Assembly (NCBI GenBank): GCA_963745205.1
Contig: CAVUWX010000004.1
Location: 62,001-126,000, forward strand
Length of the DNA: 64,000 nt
Direction: 5' to 3'
Origin: Hyphomicrobium_A sp963745205
GTDB taxonomy: Bacteria > Pseudomonadota > Alphaproteobacteria > Rhizobiales > Hyphomicrobiaceae
The notes beneath the pieces were generated by a model, which did no database searches, was not told the DNA's origin, and saw nothing but the letters and a program-made list of their open reading frames with translations. Made by a program: the position numbers and the translations under genes. Of this stretch, positions 42,870 through 50,745 are shown piece after piece. Each line of letters begins with the position of its first letter. Within the stretch, counting starts at the first letter, position 1.

Positions 42870-43576
42870 GCGCGCTCGTCTTTGCGGTGCCTTCGAAGGG
42901 GCGGCTTATGGAGCAGACGGCCGAGTTTCTCGCCAACGCCGGGCTCAAGCTGCGCAAGGTCGGACACGATCGTGGCTATCGCGGTGAGATCGTGGATTTC
43001 GCCGGCGTCGATGTGGCCTTCGTCTCGGCCTCGGAAATCGTCGCCGAGCTCAACCGCGGGCACGCGCATCTGGGCGTCACCGGCGAGGACCTCGTGCGCG
43101 AGAACATCGCCAATGCCACCGAGCGCGTGACCTTCCTGCAGCCCCTGGGATTTGGCCGCGCCGACGTCATAGTGGCGGTGCCCAAGTGCTGGATCGACGT
43201 CAACGAGGTCGCCGACATCGCGGCCGCGGCCATTGCGTTCCGGCGCGAGCATGGGCGGCCCTTCCGCGTCGCTACCAAGTACGTGAACATCACGCGGCGC
43301 TTCTTCTCGGCGCGCGGTCTCGCCGACTATCGCATCGTGGAGAGCCTCGGGGCCACCGAAGGCACGCCCGCTGCCGGCACCGCCGACATCATCGTCGACA
43401 TCACCACCACGGGTGCAACGCTCGCGGCGAACGGCCTCAAGGTTCTGGGGGACGGCGTTATCCTGCGGTCGGAGGCCAACCTCGTTGCCTCGAAAACGGC
43501 GACCTGGGCGCAAGAGACGAAAGAGACGTGCGAGCGGTTGCTCGCACGTCTCGGGATTTCTGCGCCCGCAGCTTGA
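42866..43576 (+). CDS. hisG: ATP phosphoribosyltransferase catalytic subunit, short form
   Basis: Condenses ATP and PRPP to start histidine synthesis. The 236-aa length is the short HisG form without the ACT-like regulatory domain, which explains the paired hisZ. Visible motifs are PSKGRLMEQT near the start, HLGVTGEDLV and the PRPP-loop segment DIIVDITTTGATLAANGLK. The 3' coding end contains a perfect 13-bp inverted repeat (see 43523-43552). It converges on the devB-like gene with 2 bp between stops. Confidence 0.96.
   Translation: MSALVFAVPSKGRLMEQTAEFLANAGLKLRKVGHDRGYRGEIVDFAGVDVAFVSASEIVAELNRGHAHLGVTGEDLVRENIANATERVTFLQPLGFGRADVIVAVPKCWIDVNEVADIAAAAIAFRREHGRPFRVATKYVNITRRFFSARGLADYRIVESLGATEGTPAAGTADIIVDITTTGATLAANGLKVLGDGVILRSEANLVASKTATWAQETKETCERLLARLGISAPAA
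43523..43552. terminator. Perfect hairpin inside the hisG 3' end, possible bidirectional terminator
   Basis: GAGACGTGCGAGC-GGTT-GCTCGCACGTCTC is a perfect 13-bp stem with a 4-nt loop, lying 25 bp before the hisG stop and inside the coding sequence. Neither strand has a long T-run right after it. Placed at a convergent junction with almost no spacer, it may end transcription from both sides or protect mRNA ends. Confidence 0.55.
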
Positions 43577-43578
43577 GG

Positions 43579-44613
43579 CTAGGGCCTCACGAAGGCGTCG
43601 ACGCGCATTCCTGGCAACAGCGGCACGCTGCCGTCGAGATCGACTGTCATCTCGAGCACCTCGATGTCGGAGGGCCGGCGCGGTCCCCGCGAAGTGATCC
43701 TCGGCGTGGCCATGGCCGGCGCCAGTGCCGTCACGGTGCCCTCGAAGTCCTTGTTCGGGTAGTTGATCGAGCGGACGAAGGCTTTCTGCCCGACCCTGAT
43801 CTTGGCCACGTCGCCGTCGTCGACCTCGGCCTTCACTTTCACGACCGACATGTCGCCGACGACCGCCAGCACTTGATCGGGCGAGGGCGACACGATCTCG
43901 CCCTTCCTGCCGTTGACCTCGAGCACGGTTCCGGCTCGCGGCGCGCGGATGCGTGTCTTGTCGAGGAGGGTGCCCGCGAGCGCCACGTTTGCACGCGCCG
44001 CGGTCAGCGCCGACTCGAAGCGGTTGGGTGTTGGAAGATTGGATTTGGCCTGCGCCTGCGCATAGGCGAGACGCTCGCGCTCGACGCGCTCCTGCGCCTT
44101 GGCCAAACGCTTGCGGGCATCCGCTAGCTGCTGATCGCTCACCTCGCCGTGCCGCTTGCCGGCGAGAGCTGCATCGAGCTCGAAGCGAGCACCCGTGACC
44201 TCGCGCTCGGACGAATAGACGCCGTCCTCGCCTTTGGTCACGTCCTCGCGCCCGGAGGTGGCGGGCTGCGCGTCACGCTCGCGGCGGCTCAGGCCTTCCT
44301 GCGCTTCGGCGGAGGCGAGGCGCGCGCGCGCCTCCTCGTCGTCGAGGCGCAGGAGGAGCTCGCCGTCCTCGACCTTGTCGTTGACCTTGACCGGCACATC
44401 GGCGACGAGGCCCAGGATGCCCGCGCCGAGGCGGAATTCGCCCGAGCCAGGCTCCACGCGGCCCGGCGCCGCCACGACCCAGGGCAGCTCGCTCTTGGCG
44501 GTCGACGTCGTCGTGGTCGATGTGCTGCTGCTGCCGTAAAGCCCCTCGCTCAGCATGTAGCCGCCGAGAGCCGCCGCGACGAGAGCGACGATGATTGCGA
44601 TGGTTCTAAGCAT
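43579..44613 (-). CDS. HlyD-family membrane fusion protein, DevB-like
   Basis: A 344-aa periplasmic adaptor: one N-terminal transmembrane anchor (IAIIVALVAAALGGYML), a barrel-sandwich half motif (APGRVEPGSGEFRLGAGILG), a coiled-coil hairpin (about residues 110-190, with LADARKRLAKAQERVERERLAYAQAQ) and the returning beta domain (TRIRAPRAGTVLEVNGRKGEIV). It links the ABC permease to an outer-membrane channel. Its start overlaps the ATPase stop by 8 bp. No outer-membrane partner is nearby. Confidence 0.9.
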   Translation of the reverse strand: MLRTIAIIVALVAAALGGYMLSEGLYGSSSTSTTTTSTAKSELPWVVAAPGRVEPGSGEFRLGAGILGLVADVPVKVNDKVEDGELLLRLDDEEARARLASAEAQEGLSRRERDAQPATSGREDVTKGEDGVYSSEREVTGARFELDAALAGKRHGEVSDQQLADARKRLAKAQERVERERLAYAQAQAKSNLPTPNRFESALTAARANVALAGTLLDKTRIRAPRAGTVLEVNGRKGEIVSPSPDQVLAVVGDMSVVKVKAEVDDGDVAKIRVGQKAFVRSINYPNKDFEGTVTALAPAMATPRITSRGPRRPSDIEVLEMTVDLDGSVPLLPGMRVDAFVRP

Positions 44614-45493
44614 TGCGCCTTATCCTAAAGCGGCCGCGAAGGGATTTATCGCTGCCAGTTGGTTGGGTGGTTGCGGGTTCACTGGTGACAGGTTGAGCGG
44701 CGACGGGCTGCGGCTCGTGATCGTGCTCGGGATCGTGATCGTGATCGTGATCGTCGTGGTGCGCGGCCGGTGGGTTGCCGTCCTTTTTCGGACGTTCCTC
44801 GCTCGAGATCACACCGTCCTCGATACGGATGATGCGATCGGCGTAGGGCATCGTGCGGTGATCGTGCGTGACGGCGAGCACGGCGCGATTGGGGTCCTTG
44901 GCGACCTCCGCCAGGAGCGCCATCACGGCGCGTCCGTTCTCGGCATCGAGCGCGGCAGTGGGCTCGTCGGCGAGGATGACGCTCGGTCGGCCCGCGAGGG
45001 CGCGAGCGAGCGCGACGCGCTGCTTCTCGCCGCCGCTGAGCTTCGAGGGGAACGCCGTGGCGCGATGCGCAAGACCAACGGCGGTGAGCGCAGCGACTGC
45101 ATGCTTGGGCGGATCGACGACGGGCGCCGCGCGCACGTCGAGCGCCAGCATCACGTTCTCGCTCGCCGTCATCGTCGGGAACAAGTTGTAGCCCTGGAAG
45201 ACAAAGCCGACATGCTTGCGCCGAATCTTGGCGAGGCCTTCGGCGTCGAGGCCCGCGGTCGAGTTGCCCGCCACGACGAGTTCGCCTTCGGTCGGCGACA
45301 GGATGCACCCGAGGATCGACAGGAGCGTGGTCTTGCCGCTGCCCGACGGCCCCATGAGCAGGGTCAGCTCGCCCGCGTAGAGCTTGAGGTTGACGCCTTT
45401 CAGAGGCTTCACCTGGAAGGATCCCGAGCCGAACACCTTGACGATGTTCTTCGCCTCGAGAAGCGTCTTGCGGTTTGGCTCTCGCTCATTCAT
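44606..45493 (-). CDS. ABC exporter ATPase, DevA-like, with His/Asp-rich tail
   Basis: A 295-aa ATPase of the LolD/MacB/DevA type. Walker A is GPSGSGKTT, the signature is LSGGEKQRV, Walker B is VILADEPTAALD and the H-loop is VTHDHRT. The last 60 residues are unusual: a His/Asp cluster (HHDDHDHDHDPEHDHE) then a Pro/Gln/Thr-rich tail, which could bind divalent metal. Its ATG overlaps the permease stop (ATGA at 45490-45493). Confidence 0.9.
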   Translation of the reverse strand: MNEREPNRKTLLEAKNIVKVFGSGSFQVKPLKGVNLKLYAGELTLLMGPSGSGKTTLLSILGCILSPTEGELVVAGNSTAGLDAEGLAKIRRKHVGFVFQGYNLFPTMTASENVMLALDVRAAPVVDPPKHAVAALTAVGLAHRATAFPSKLSGGEKQRVALARALAGRPSVILADEPTAALDAENGRAVMALLAEVAKDPNRAVLAVTHDHRTMPYADRIIRIEDGVISSEERPKKDGNPPAAHHDDHDHDHDPEHDHEPQPVAAQPVTSEPATTQPTGSDKSLRGRFRIRRNA

Positions 45494-46693
45494 CGGCTGA
45501 AGACTCCTGCAGGATCGATGCGCGTCACCTTGAAGATCGCGCTTATAGCGGCAAGGATGCACATGCCGAGCGTCAGCGCGAAGAGAAGCAGCGCGAGGTT
45601 CGGCGTCATGATGATGAGGAGCGTCGTGCCCTTGGTGGCTTGGATGATGATCAAGACTCAAGAGCATGCCGATGCCGTAGCCGAGGAAGGCGCTCATGAT
45701 CGCCTGAATGAGGATCACCTTGTGGATGTAGCCGGCGGAGGCCCCGAGGGCGCGCAAGGTGGCGAACTCGTTCAAGTGGTCCTTGGTGCTCGAGTAGAGC
45801 GTCTGTGCCACGATGACGACACCGACGATCATGCCGAGCGCGGCGCCAGCGATGAGTGCGGAGCCGGCGCCCGTCTGGAATAGCCAGTAGTCGACGCTGC
45901 GGTTGCGGAACTCGCGCTGGGTCAGGATCTCGCGATCCTTGAGGCGGTCGTTGAGATCGGCGCGCACCGATTCGAGATTGGCGTCGGGCGCGAGCCGGAT
46001 CAGCGTATAGCTGGCCTGGGTGTTGGCAGCGTCGAGCAGCTGCCTAGCGCGCTGTAGAGACGTGAACACGTAGGGCAGCGTGGTGAACGAGCGTATTCCG
46101 TGCGTGACGGCACCGACGCGGACGCGAGTGTTGTTGATCTCGGCGATATCACCCAACTTGTCGATGCCAAGGTCGGCAAAATATGTGTCGTCGGCCGCGA
46201 CCGCGAACGGCTCGGCGAGCTCGCCGATGCTGCCCTGCGTGATGTTCCAGGGCTTCAAGCTTCCGTTCTGGTAGTCCGACCCGATCAGCAGCACCGCGGT
46301 CGTGCCGCCCTTGGGCTTGCGCCAGCCAGCAAAGCCGACGACGAGATCCTCCGCTCCCGCGATGCCCGGCGTCGACAGGGCCGCATACTTTTCATGCCCA
46401 ATCAGGAACGAGGGATCATCGAAGCTCTTGGTGCCGAAGGGGACGATCCAGAGGTCGCCCTTCGAATTGTCGAGCATAGCGGCGATCATGGTCTCGGAGC
46501 CGATGTAGAGCCCGCACTGCACAGCGACGAGCACGACCGAGAAGACGATGCCGGTGAGCGTGACGATGAGGCTCAAGCGATCGTGGAAGAGGTTGCGGTA
46601 GGCAAGCTTGCCCGCCATCCGCACGATCCTGGGCTTGCCCTGGGCATTCTCGGCTGCCAACAGGGCGCCGGTATCAGCAGCCTGTACCTGCAT
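45490..46693 (-). pseudogene. FtsX/DevC-like ABC exporter permease, frameshifted near its 3' end
   Basis: A DevC-type permease: TM1 (RLSLIVTLTGIVFSVVLVAVQCG), a periplasmic domain with NSKGDLWIVPFGTKSFDDPSF, then TM2-TM3 (ALIAGAALGMIVGVVIVAQTLY...FATLRALGASAGYIHKVILIQAIMSAFLGYGIGMLLSL). After that the frame is lost at about 45650-45660. One base out of frame the sequence continues with IIIQATKGTTLLIIM and ends in VTRIDPAGVFSR at 45490, the normal DevC terminus. Without correction the frame runs into the ATPase gene and seems fused. The ATG at 46693 has a GAGG ribosome binding site. Confidence 0.85.
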
Positions 46694-46749
46694 CGCTTGT
46701 TCCTCGATCCCTACGGATGATTGCGCGCTTCCAACGGGTTTTTTCGCGG

Positions 46750-46783
46750 CTCTCGATCCCGGCAATAAGGCCGGGATCGAGAG
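46750..46783 (-). terminator. Hairpin downstream of secreted paralogue 1
   Basis: A 13-bp perfect stem, CTCTCGATCCCGG paired with CCGGGATCGAGAG, with an 8-nt loop, 56 bp after the 46839 stop in the minus direction. No T-run follows. The TCGATCCCGG core is shared with the hairpin after paralogue 2. Confidence 0.6.
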
Positions 46784-46838
46784 AGTGTCATGGACCTGCA
46801 AGGCCGCCAACTAGGGCTTTTCTTCGCCCAGACCGGCT

Positions 46839-47309
46839 TTACTCGCAAGGCACCGTGAGCGTCAGGCCCACGGAGGGGAAGAACTTCTTGCAGTCAATCT
46901 TCTTGGACGGCTGCAGCCCGGAAACAGAAGAAGTGCTTTCGGCTACCTTGGCGGGCTTTGAGGCCTCATCCGCAGTCTTATCCGTGTTTACGATGATTTT
47001 CGCGCTCGAATCCGTGGACGGGTCCGCCGCGATGTCGGCGGAGGCGACCGCGATCGAAGAGTTCTCGTTGTGCGCAGCGGCAACCGTCACCGGATCTTCC
47101 TTAGCGACGGGCTTGGCCTTGCGGGCCACGTAAACCCGGGGCTGCACGGGTGTGCGCACGATGTATTCGGGGTGCCAATGGTGGTGGAAGCCATGGAAGC
47201 CACCGCCTCCGAAGCCGAAATGGATGCCGAAACCGGCTTCGGCGCCCGAGCTCGCCAGCGTTGCGAGGGCAAACGTCGCCGTGGCGATCATGGGCAGGGA
47301 CTTGTTCAT
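46839..47309 (-). CDS. Secreted protein, tandem paralogue 1 of 3
   Basis: A 156-aa exported protein of no recognised family. A signal peptide ends near SSGAEAG. A Gly/His-rich part follows (FGFGGGGFHGFHHHWHPEY), then a segment beginning at YVARKAKPVAKED, a Thr/Ser/Ala/Lys-rich disordered middle with NENSSIAVASADIA, and a conserved C-terminus DCKKFFPSVGLTLTVPCE with two Cys. It is 215 bp from paralogue 2. The His-rich N-terminal part could bind metal; the C-terminal Cys pair probably forms a disulfide. Confidence 0.85.
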   Translation of the reverse strand: MNKSLPMIATATFALATLASSGAEAGFGIHFGFGGGGFHGFHHHWHPEYIVRTPVQPRVYVARKAKPVAKEDPVTVAAAHNENSSIAVASADIAADPSTDSSAKIIVNTDKTADEASKPAKVAESTSSVSGLQPSKKIDCKKFFPSVGLTLTVPCE

Positions 47310-47486
47310 AACCTTCTCCTTCTGGCCGCGGTGGTGAAGCGTTCTGCGTCACCGGCAGGCGGCGGTGGTGTTCATCTGGAGCCATCTAGCCGGGTAGCTC
47401 GAGCCCGCGCTGTTCCTGGAGAGACAAGGCGCGCAGCTTGAATTTTCCCAGCCGATGGATTTCCCGATGCGCACCGCTGAAAAGCA

Positions 47487-47515
47487 CTCGATCCGGCCTT
47501 GGGGCCGGGATCGAG
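47487..47515 (-). terminator. Terminator of secreted paralogue 2
   Basis: On the minus strand, CTCGATCCCGGCC-CCAA-GGCCGGATCGAG pairs with one bulged base and is followed by TGCTTTTC, 10 bp after the stop at 47525. The sequence is close to the hairpin after paralogue 1. Confidence 0.75.
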
Positions 47516-47524
47516 GTCGTATTG

Positions 47525-47947
47525 TTACTCGCAGCGCACCGAGAGCGTGATGCCGACCGAAGGGAAGAACTGCTTGCAGTCCTTGGCCGCGATCGCGACC
47601 TTCTCCGTGGTCTTGGTCTCGGCGGGCTTCGCATCCGCACTCTTGGCGGCCGGCGTCGTAATCGAGGAATTCTCCGTCACCGGCGCGGTGTTCACGGCGA
47701 GCGCGGTGTCCGTCTTGGTTTCGATCTGGGCCTCGGCCACCTTCTTGGTCTCGGCCTCGGGCTTGGCAACGGCCGCCACCGACGTCGACGACTGTTTGCG
47801 GGCGATGCGGGGCTTCGACACGCGGCTGACCGACCGGTACGAGGAGCGGTAGAAACCATATCCGCCGCCGCAACCGGCCTCGGCGCTCGTTGCATAAAGG
47901 GAGGCCGTGGTGGCGAAGGCGGCGACAATAGCGACCAGCTTGTTCAT
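47525..47947 (-). CDS. Secreted protein, tandem paralogue 2 of 3
   Basis: A 140-aa exported protein. A signal peptide (cleavage near SAEAG) is followed by a Gly/Tyr/Arg stretch (GCGGGYGFYRSSYRSVSRVSKP) instead of the His-rich part, then a Lys/Thr/Glu/Ala-rich middle with TENSSITTPAA, and the conserved C-terminus DCKQFFPSVGITLSVRCE. It has an AGGAG ribosome binding site. It diverges most from the other two, so it is probably the older or faster-evolving copy. Confidence 0.83.
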   Translation of the reverse strand: MNKLVAIVAAFATTASLYATSAEAGCGGGYGFYRSSYRSVSRVSKPRIARKQSSTSVAAVAKPEAETKKVAEAQIETKTDTALAVNTAPVTENSSITTPAAKSADAKPAETKTTEKVAIAAKDCKQFFPSVGITLSVRCE

Positions 47948-48082
47948 CGAAGTTCTCCTGTTTGCGTCCTTCTGCGAGCGATGATGGCGGCAGCTGAGCT
48001 CCGGCGCTGTACCGTCGGTACGAAGTGAAGATTTTTTGCCGCGCCTTCGCGCGGGCGGGTGGCGCGCGCTTCAAAACGCAAT

Positions 48083-48110
48083 TCGGTCCCGATCTTGCGA
48101 TCGGGACCGA
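48083..48110 (-). terminator. Terminator of secreted paralogue 3
   Basis: On the minus strand, TCGGTCCCGATC-GCAA-GATCGGGACCGA is a perfect 12-bp stem followed by ATTGCGTTTTG, 38 bp after the stop at 48149. Confidence 0.75.
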
Positions 48111-48148
48111 GGAAAGCTCATGAGAGCTTCTGCTGGCTGGCGCTGCGC

Positions 48149-48688
48149 TTACTCGCAGGGGACCGTGAGTGTCAGGCCGACCGAGGGGAAGAACTTCTTG
48201 CAGTCGAGCTTTTGGGCGACGGCAGGCGCGCTCTTCTTCGTCTCGGCGGTCGTGACCGGCTCGATGGCCTTAGCGGCCTCGGCGGTCTTCTTGGTCTCCG
48301 TGATCTTCACCGGCTCGACCTTCTTAGCCTCATCCGTGGATGCGACCGTGATCGTGGAGTTCTCGACGCTGGCGACGTTGGCGGCGGCCACCGCGATTGA
48401 GGAATTCTCGTTCTGCGCAACCGTCTCGGCCGGCTTGTCCTCGGTCTTGGCGACGTCTGCCGTCGGCTGCGCCTTGCGGGCCGCATGCACCGGAGTGCGC
48501 TCCTGGGCCCGTTCGACGCGGTAGACGTGGCGGTTGCAATGGGGGGCATAGCCGCCGTTGCCGTAAGAGTTGAAGATCGGCGGGCCGCCAAAGCCGAAGC
48601 CGATATGGAAGCCGTGGGCTTCGGCATGGCTGGCGGTGGCGACGATAGCGGCGGCGGCAGTGGCGAGAGCGATCAGGGACTTGTTCAT
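48149..48688 (-). CDS. Secreted protein, tandem paralogue 3 of 3
   Basis: A 179-aa exported protein beginning MNKSLIALATAAAAIVATASHAEAHG. Next comes a Gly/Pro/Asn region (HIGFGFGGPPIFNSYGNGGY), then a linker with HAARKAQPTADVAK, two copies of an NSSIAV/NSTITVAS-like unit (QNENSSIAVAAANVASVENSTITVAS), a Lys/Glu/Thr/Ala-rich stretch and DCKKFFPSVGLTLTVPCE, identical to paralogue 1 at the end. The start at 48688 has AGGAAG upstream; an in-frame extension further upstream is out of context. Function unknown. Confidence 0.85.
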   Translation of the reverse strand: MNKSLIALATAAAAIVATASHAEAHGFHIGFGFGGPPIFNSYGNGGYAPHCNRHVYRVERAQERTPVHAARKAQPTADVAKTEDKPAETVAQNENSSIAVAAANVASVENSTITVASTDEAKKVEPVKITETKKTAEAAKAIEPVTTAETKKSAPAVAQKLDCKKFFPSVGLTLTVPCE

Positions 48689-49042
48689 GTCTTCCTCCAT
48701 CGGATGGGCATCGGTGCCCTTGCTTTGTCTGAGGCTCATCATGGCGGGAGGGGTGCGGCGGCGCTGTTCCGGCTGAAACAGCCGCGAATATTTTTGTGCC
48801 TTCAAGAAAGACACGTAAAAACAATAACTTGACTTAGATCTCTTTGCAGTGAGCCTGGCCCGGCGGTCGCCTATGGCTTCCACCACCGCTGGATTGTGCT
48901 GCCGCCGGCGCGCGGCCCCTGCTAAAGTGGTGCGGTGAGGCCAAGAGCAGGCCCCTCGGGGAATTTTCGGGCGGACGGTTGCGAAGTTCGCTAGAACTGC
49001 CGTAACGCACTGCCACCGCCGCCAGGAACCAGACCGACCCGC
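48689..49042. other. Divergent intergenic region between paralogue 3 and the Rrf2 gene
   Basis: 354 bp without a supported gene. A GCGCTGTTCC element at 48761-48770 recurs upstream of paralogue 1 and, as GCGCTGTACC, of paralogue 2. An AT-richer stretch at about 48785-48845 (containing AATAACTTGACTTAGATC) probably holds promoters for both directions. An Rrf2-regulated operator is possible but none is clear. Confidence 0.45.
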
Positions 49043-49525
49043 ATGCGCCTCAACAAGTCCACCGGTCACGCCGTTCGCATCCTCATCGACTGCGCCAAGT
49101 CCGGCGATCGGCTGATCAAGGTCGCCGACATCGCGCGGCGGCTCGATATTACCCAGCAGAACGCCTTCAAGATCGTGCATCTTCTGTCCAAGGCCGGCTT
49201 TCTCGCCTCCGTCCGCGGCCGCCACGGCGGCGTGCGGCTGGCGCGGCCGCCGGCGAAGATCCGCATCGGGGACGTCGTGCGCGGCATCGAGTTTCCGGCC
49301 TCCGACGGGAAGGGGAGCGGCGGCCAGACGGGGCTTAACCAAATCGTGGACGACGCGCTTGAGGCCTTCATCAGCGTGCTCGACCAGCACACGTTGGCGG
49401 ATATGGCCGAGGGCAGCCAGACGTTCGCCGATGCCGGGCCCGGCGGCCGCTCGGGCAAGGCGCCCGTGCGCGGGTCAGCCTCGCTCCGGGGGCGGCGTGG
49501 CCCCCAGCAGGCCGTCGCCCGCTGA
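49043..49525 (+). CDS. Rrf2-family regulator
   Basis: A 160-aa winged-helix regulator. The N-terminal helix-turn-helix is HAVRILIDCAKSGDRLIKVADIARRLDITQQNAFKIVHLLSKAGFL followed by the RGRHGGVRLARPP wing. There are no Cys residues for an Fe-S cluster, unlike IscR or NsrR, so it would sense something else or bind constitutively. It is placed between the secreted triplet and the bfd/bfr genes, making iron or sulfur control plausible but unproven. Confidence 0.85.
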   Translation: MRLNKSTGHAVRILIDCAKSGDRLIKVADIARRLDITQQNAFKIVHLLSKAGFLASVRGRHGGVRLARPPAKIRIGDVVRGIEFPASDGKGSGGQTGLNQIVDDALEAFISVLDQHTLADMAEGSQTFADAGPGGRSGKAPVRGSASLRGRRGPQQAVAR

Positions 49526-49744
49526 GCCTCGGTTGCCCAAATTCGGCTTATTCTGAGGACGGTGCGGCGCCCAGTCGCTTGACACGCGCCCCGAACCCTT
49601 CAAAACTTGACGCAGACATTCCATATTGGGGATGTGCGGCGGATCAAGGGGTTGGCCCGCGCACGAGTGGTCTGGCATGAAGCACCTTTGGACAGTCTGT
49701 GAGACAGCGCGATCACCGCGCGCGCACTTTGTGCGGGGCGTGTC

Positions 49745-50083
49745 ATGATCGTTTGCTCATGCACAATGATCACCGATCGTCACATCGAGGAGGCGCTCGT
49801 CGAGATCCTCGGCCAGCCCAACGCGCCAATTCCCACGCCGGGTGTCGTCTATCGCCACTTGAAGAAGCGCATGAACTGCTGCGGCTGCGCCCCGCTCGCG
49901 GTCGAGACGATCTACAACAAGGTCGAAGAGCTCGAGCGGAAGGGTCTGATTTGTCCCGATGTTTGCGCGACGACGCGCAGCAAGCTGTTGGAGTTCACCT
50001 CGGCGCGCGCTCGTTTGCGCCCCGCCACGCCGCGCACTACTCCTTCCGCCGACGCGAAGGATTGCGGCCTCAAGGTCGCCTGA
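49745..50083 (+). CDS. bfd: BFD-like [2Fe-2S] ferredoxin domain protein
   Basis: A 112-aa protein. The N-terminal half resembles bacterioferritin-associated ferredoxin: MIVCSCTMITDRHIEEAL supplies Cys4 and Cys6, and MNCCGCAPL the second pair for a [2Fe-2S] cluster that reduces bacterioferritin to release iron. The second half, from about residue 60 (VETIYNKVEELERKGLICPDVC), looks helical and is not part of standard Bfd. The first ATG is kept because Cys4 and Cys6 are needed. bfr follows in the same direction. Confidence 0.78.
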   Translation: MIVCSCTMITDRHIEEALVEILGQPNAPIPTPGVVYRHLKKRMNCCGCAPLAVETIYNKVEELERKGLICPDVCATTRSKLLEFTSARARLRPATPRTTPSADAKDCGLKVA

Positions 50084-50238
50084 GCGGTTGCGCCGCAATT
50101 TCTGCGGTGGCATAGCACTCAATCTCAAACCGCGATCGATGCGCCGCCCCGCTCTGGGGCGTTCGCCCTGAGTAAAAACGTCCCGCCGTTCAACTCAGCG
50201 ATTTTGAGCGTGATTTCCGCCAGGCACGGAGGGCAGCC

Positions 50239-50736
50239 ATGAAGGGCAATAAAGAGGTCATCGAGGCTTTGAATTACGCGCTGAAGCTCGAGCTCGGTGC
50301 CGTAAATCAATACTGGCTGCACTACCGTCGGCTGGAGAATTGGGGCTTCACCAGGCTCGCCAAGAAGGAGCGCGCGGAATCGATTGAGGAGATGCAGCAC
50401 GCGGACAAGCTCATCACCCGCATCATCTTCCTCGAAGGCTTTCCGAAGATGCAGGAGATCGCGCCCTTGATGATCGGCGAGAACCTGAAAGAAGTTCTCG
50501 AGTGCGATTTGAAGGGCGAGTACGTCGCGCAGGAGTTCTATACGAAGTCGCGCGACCTGTGCCGGCAGCACAAGGACTTTGTGTCGATGAACCTGTTTGA
50601 GCATCTGTTGAAGGACGAGGAGGGCCACATCGACTTCCTCGAGACGCAGCTCGACCTCTTGAAGTCCATCGGCATCGAGAACTACGGCCAGCTCCAGTCC
50701 GATCCCGCCAACGAGGTCGAGGGCAGCGCCGAGTAG
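50239..50736 (+). CDS. bfr: Bacterioferritin
   Basis: A 165-aa iron-storage protein assembling into a 24-subunit shell. All ferroxidase ligands are in place: Glu18, Glu51, His54, Glu94, Glu127 and His130. The haem ligand Met52 is present (EEMQHADK). It starts MKGNKEVIEALNYAL, typical of Bfr, with GGAGGG upstream. It converges on the ampG-like gene with a 9-bp gap. Confidence 0.96.
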   Translation: MKGNKEVIEALNYALKLELGAVNQYWLHYRRLENWGFTRLAKKERAESIEEMQHADKLITRIIFLEGFPKMQEIAPLMIGENLKEVLECDLKGEYVAQEFYTKSRDLCRQHKDFVSMNLFEHLLKDEEGHIDFLETQLDLLKSIGIENYGQLQSDPANEVEGSAE

Positions 50737-50745
50737 GGCGCGGCG

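Noticed and set aside
44606..46810. One 734-aa ABC permease-ATPase fusion
   Set aside because: The join between the two halves is nonsense sequence, while one base out of frame the normal permease end and a separate ATPase start (ATGA overlap) appear.
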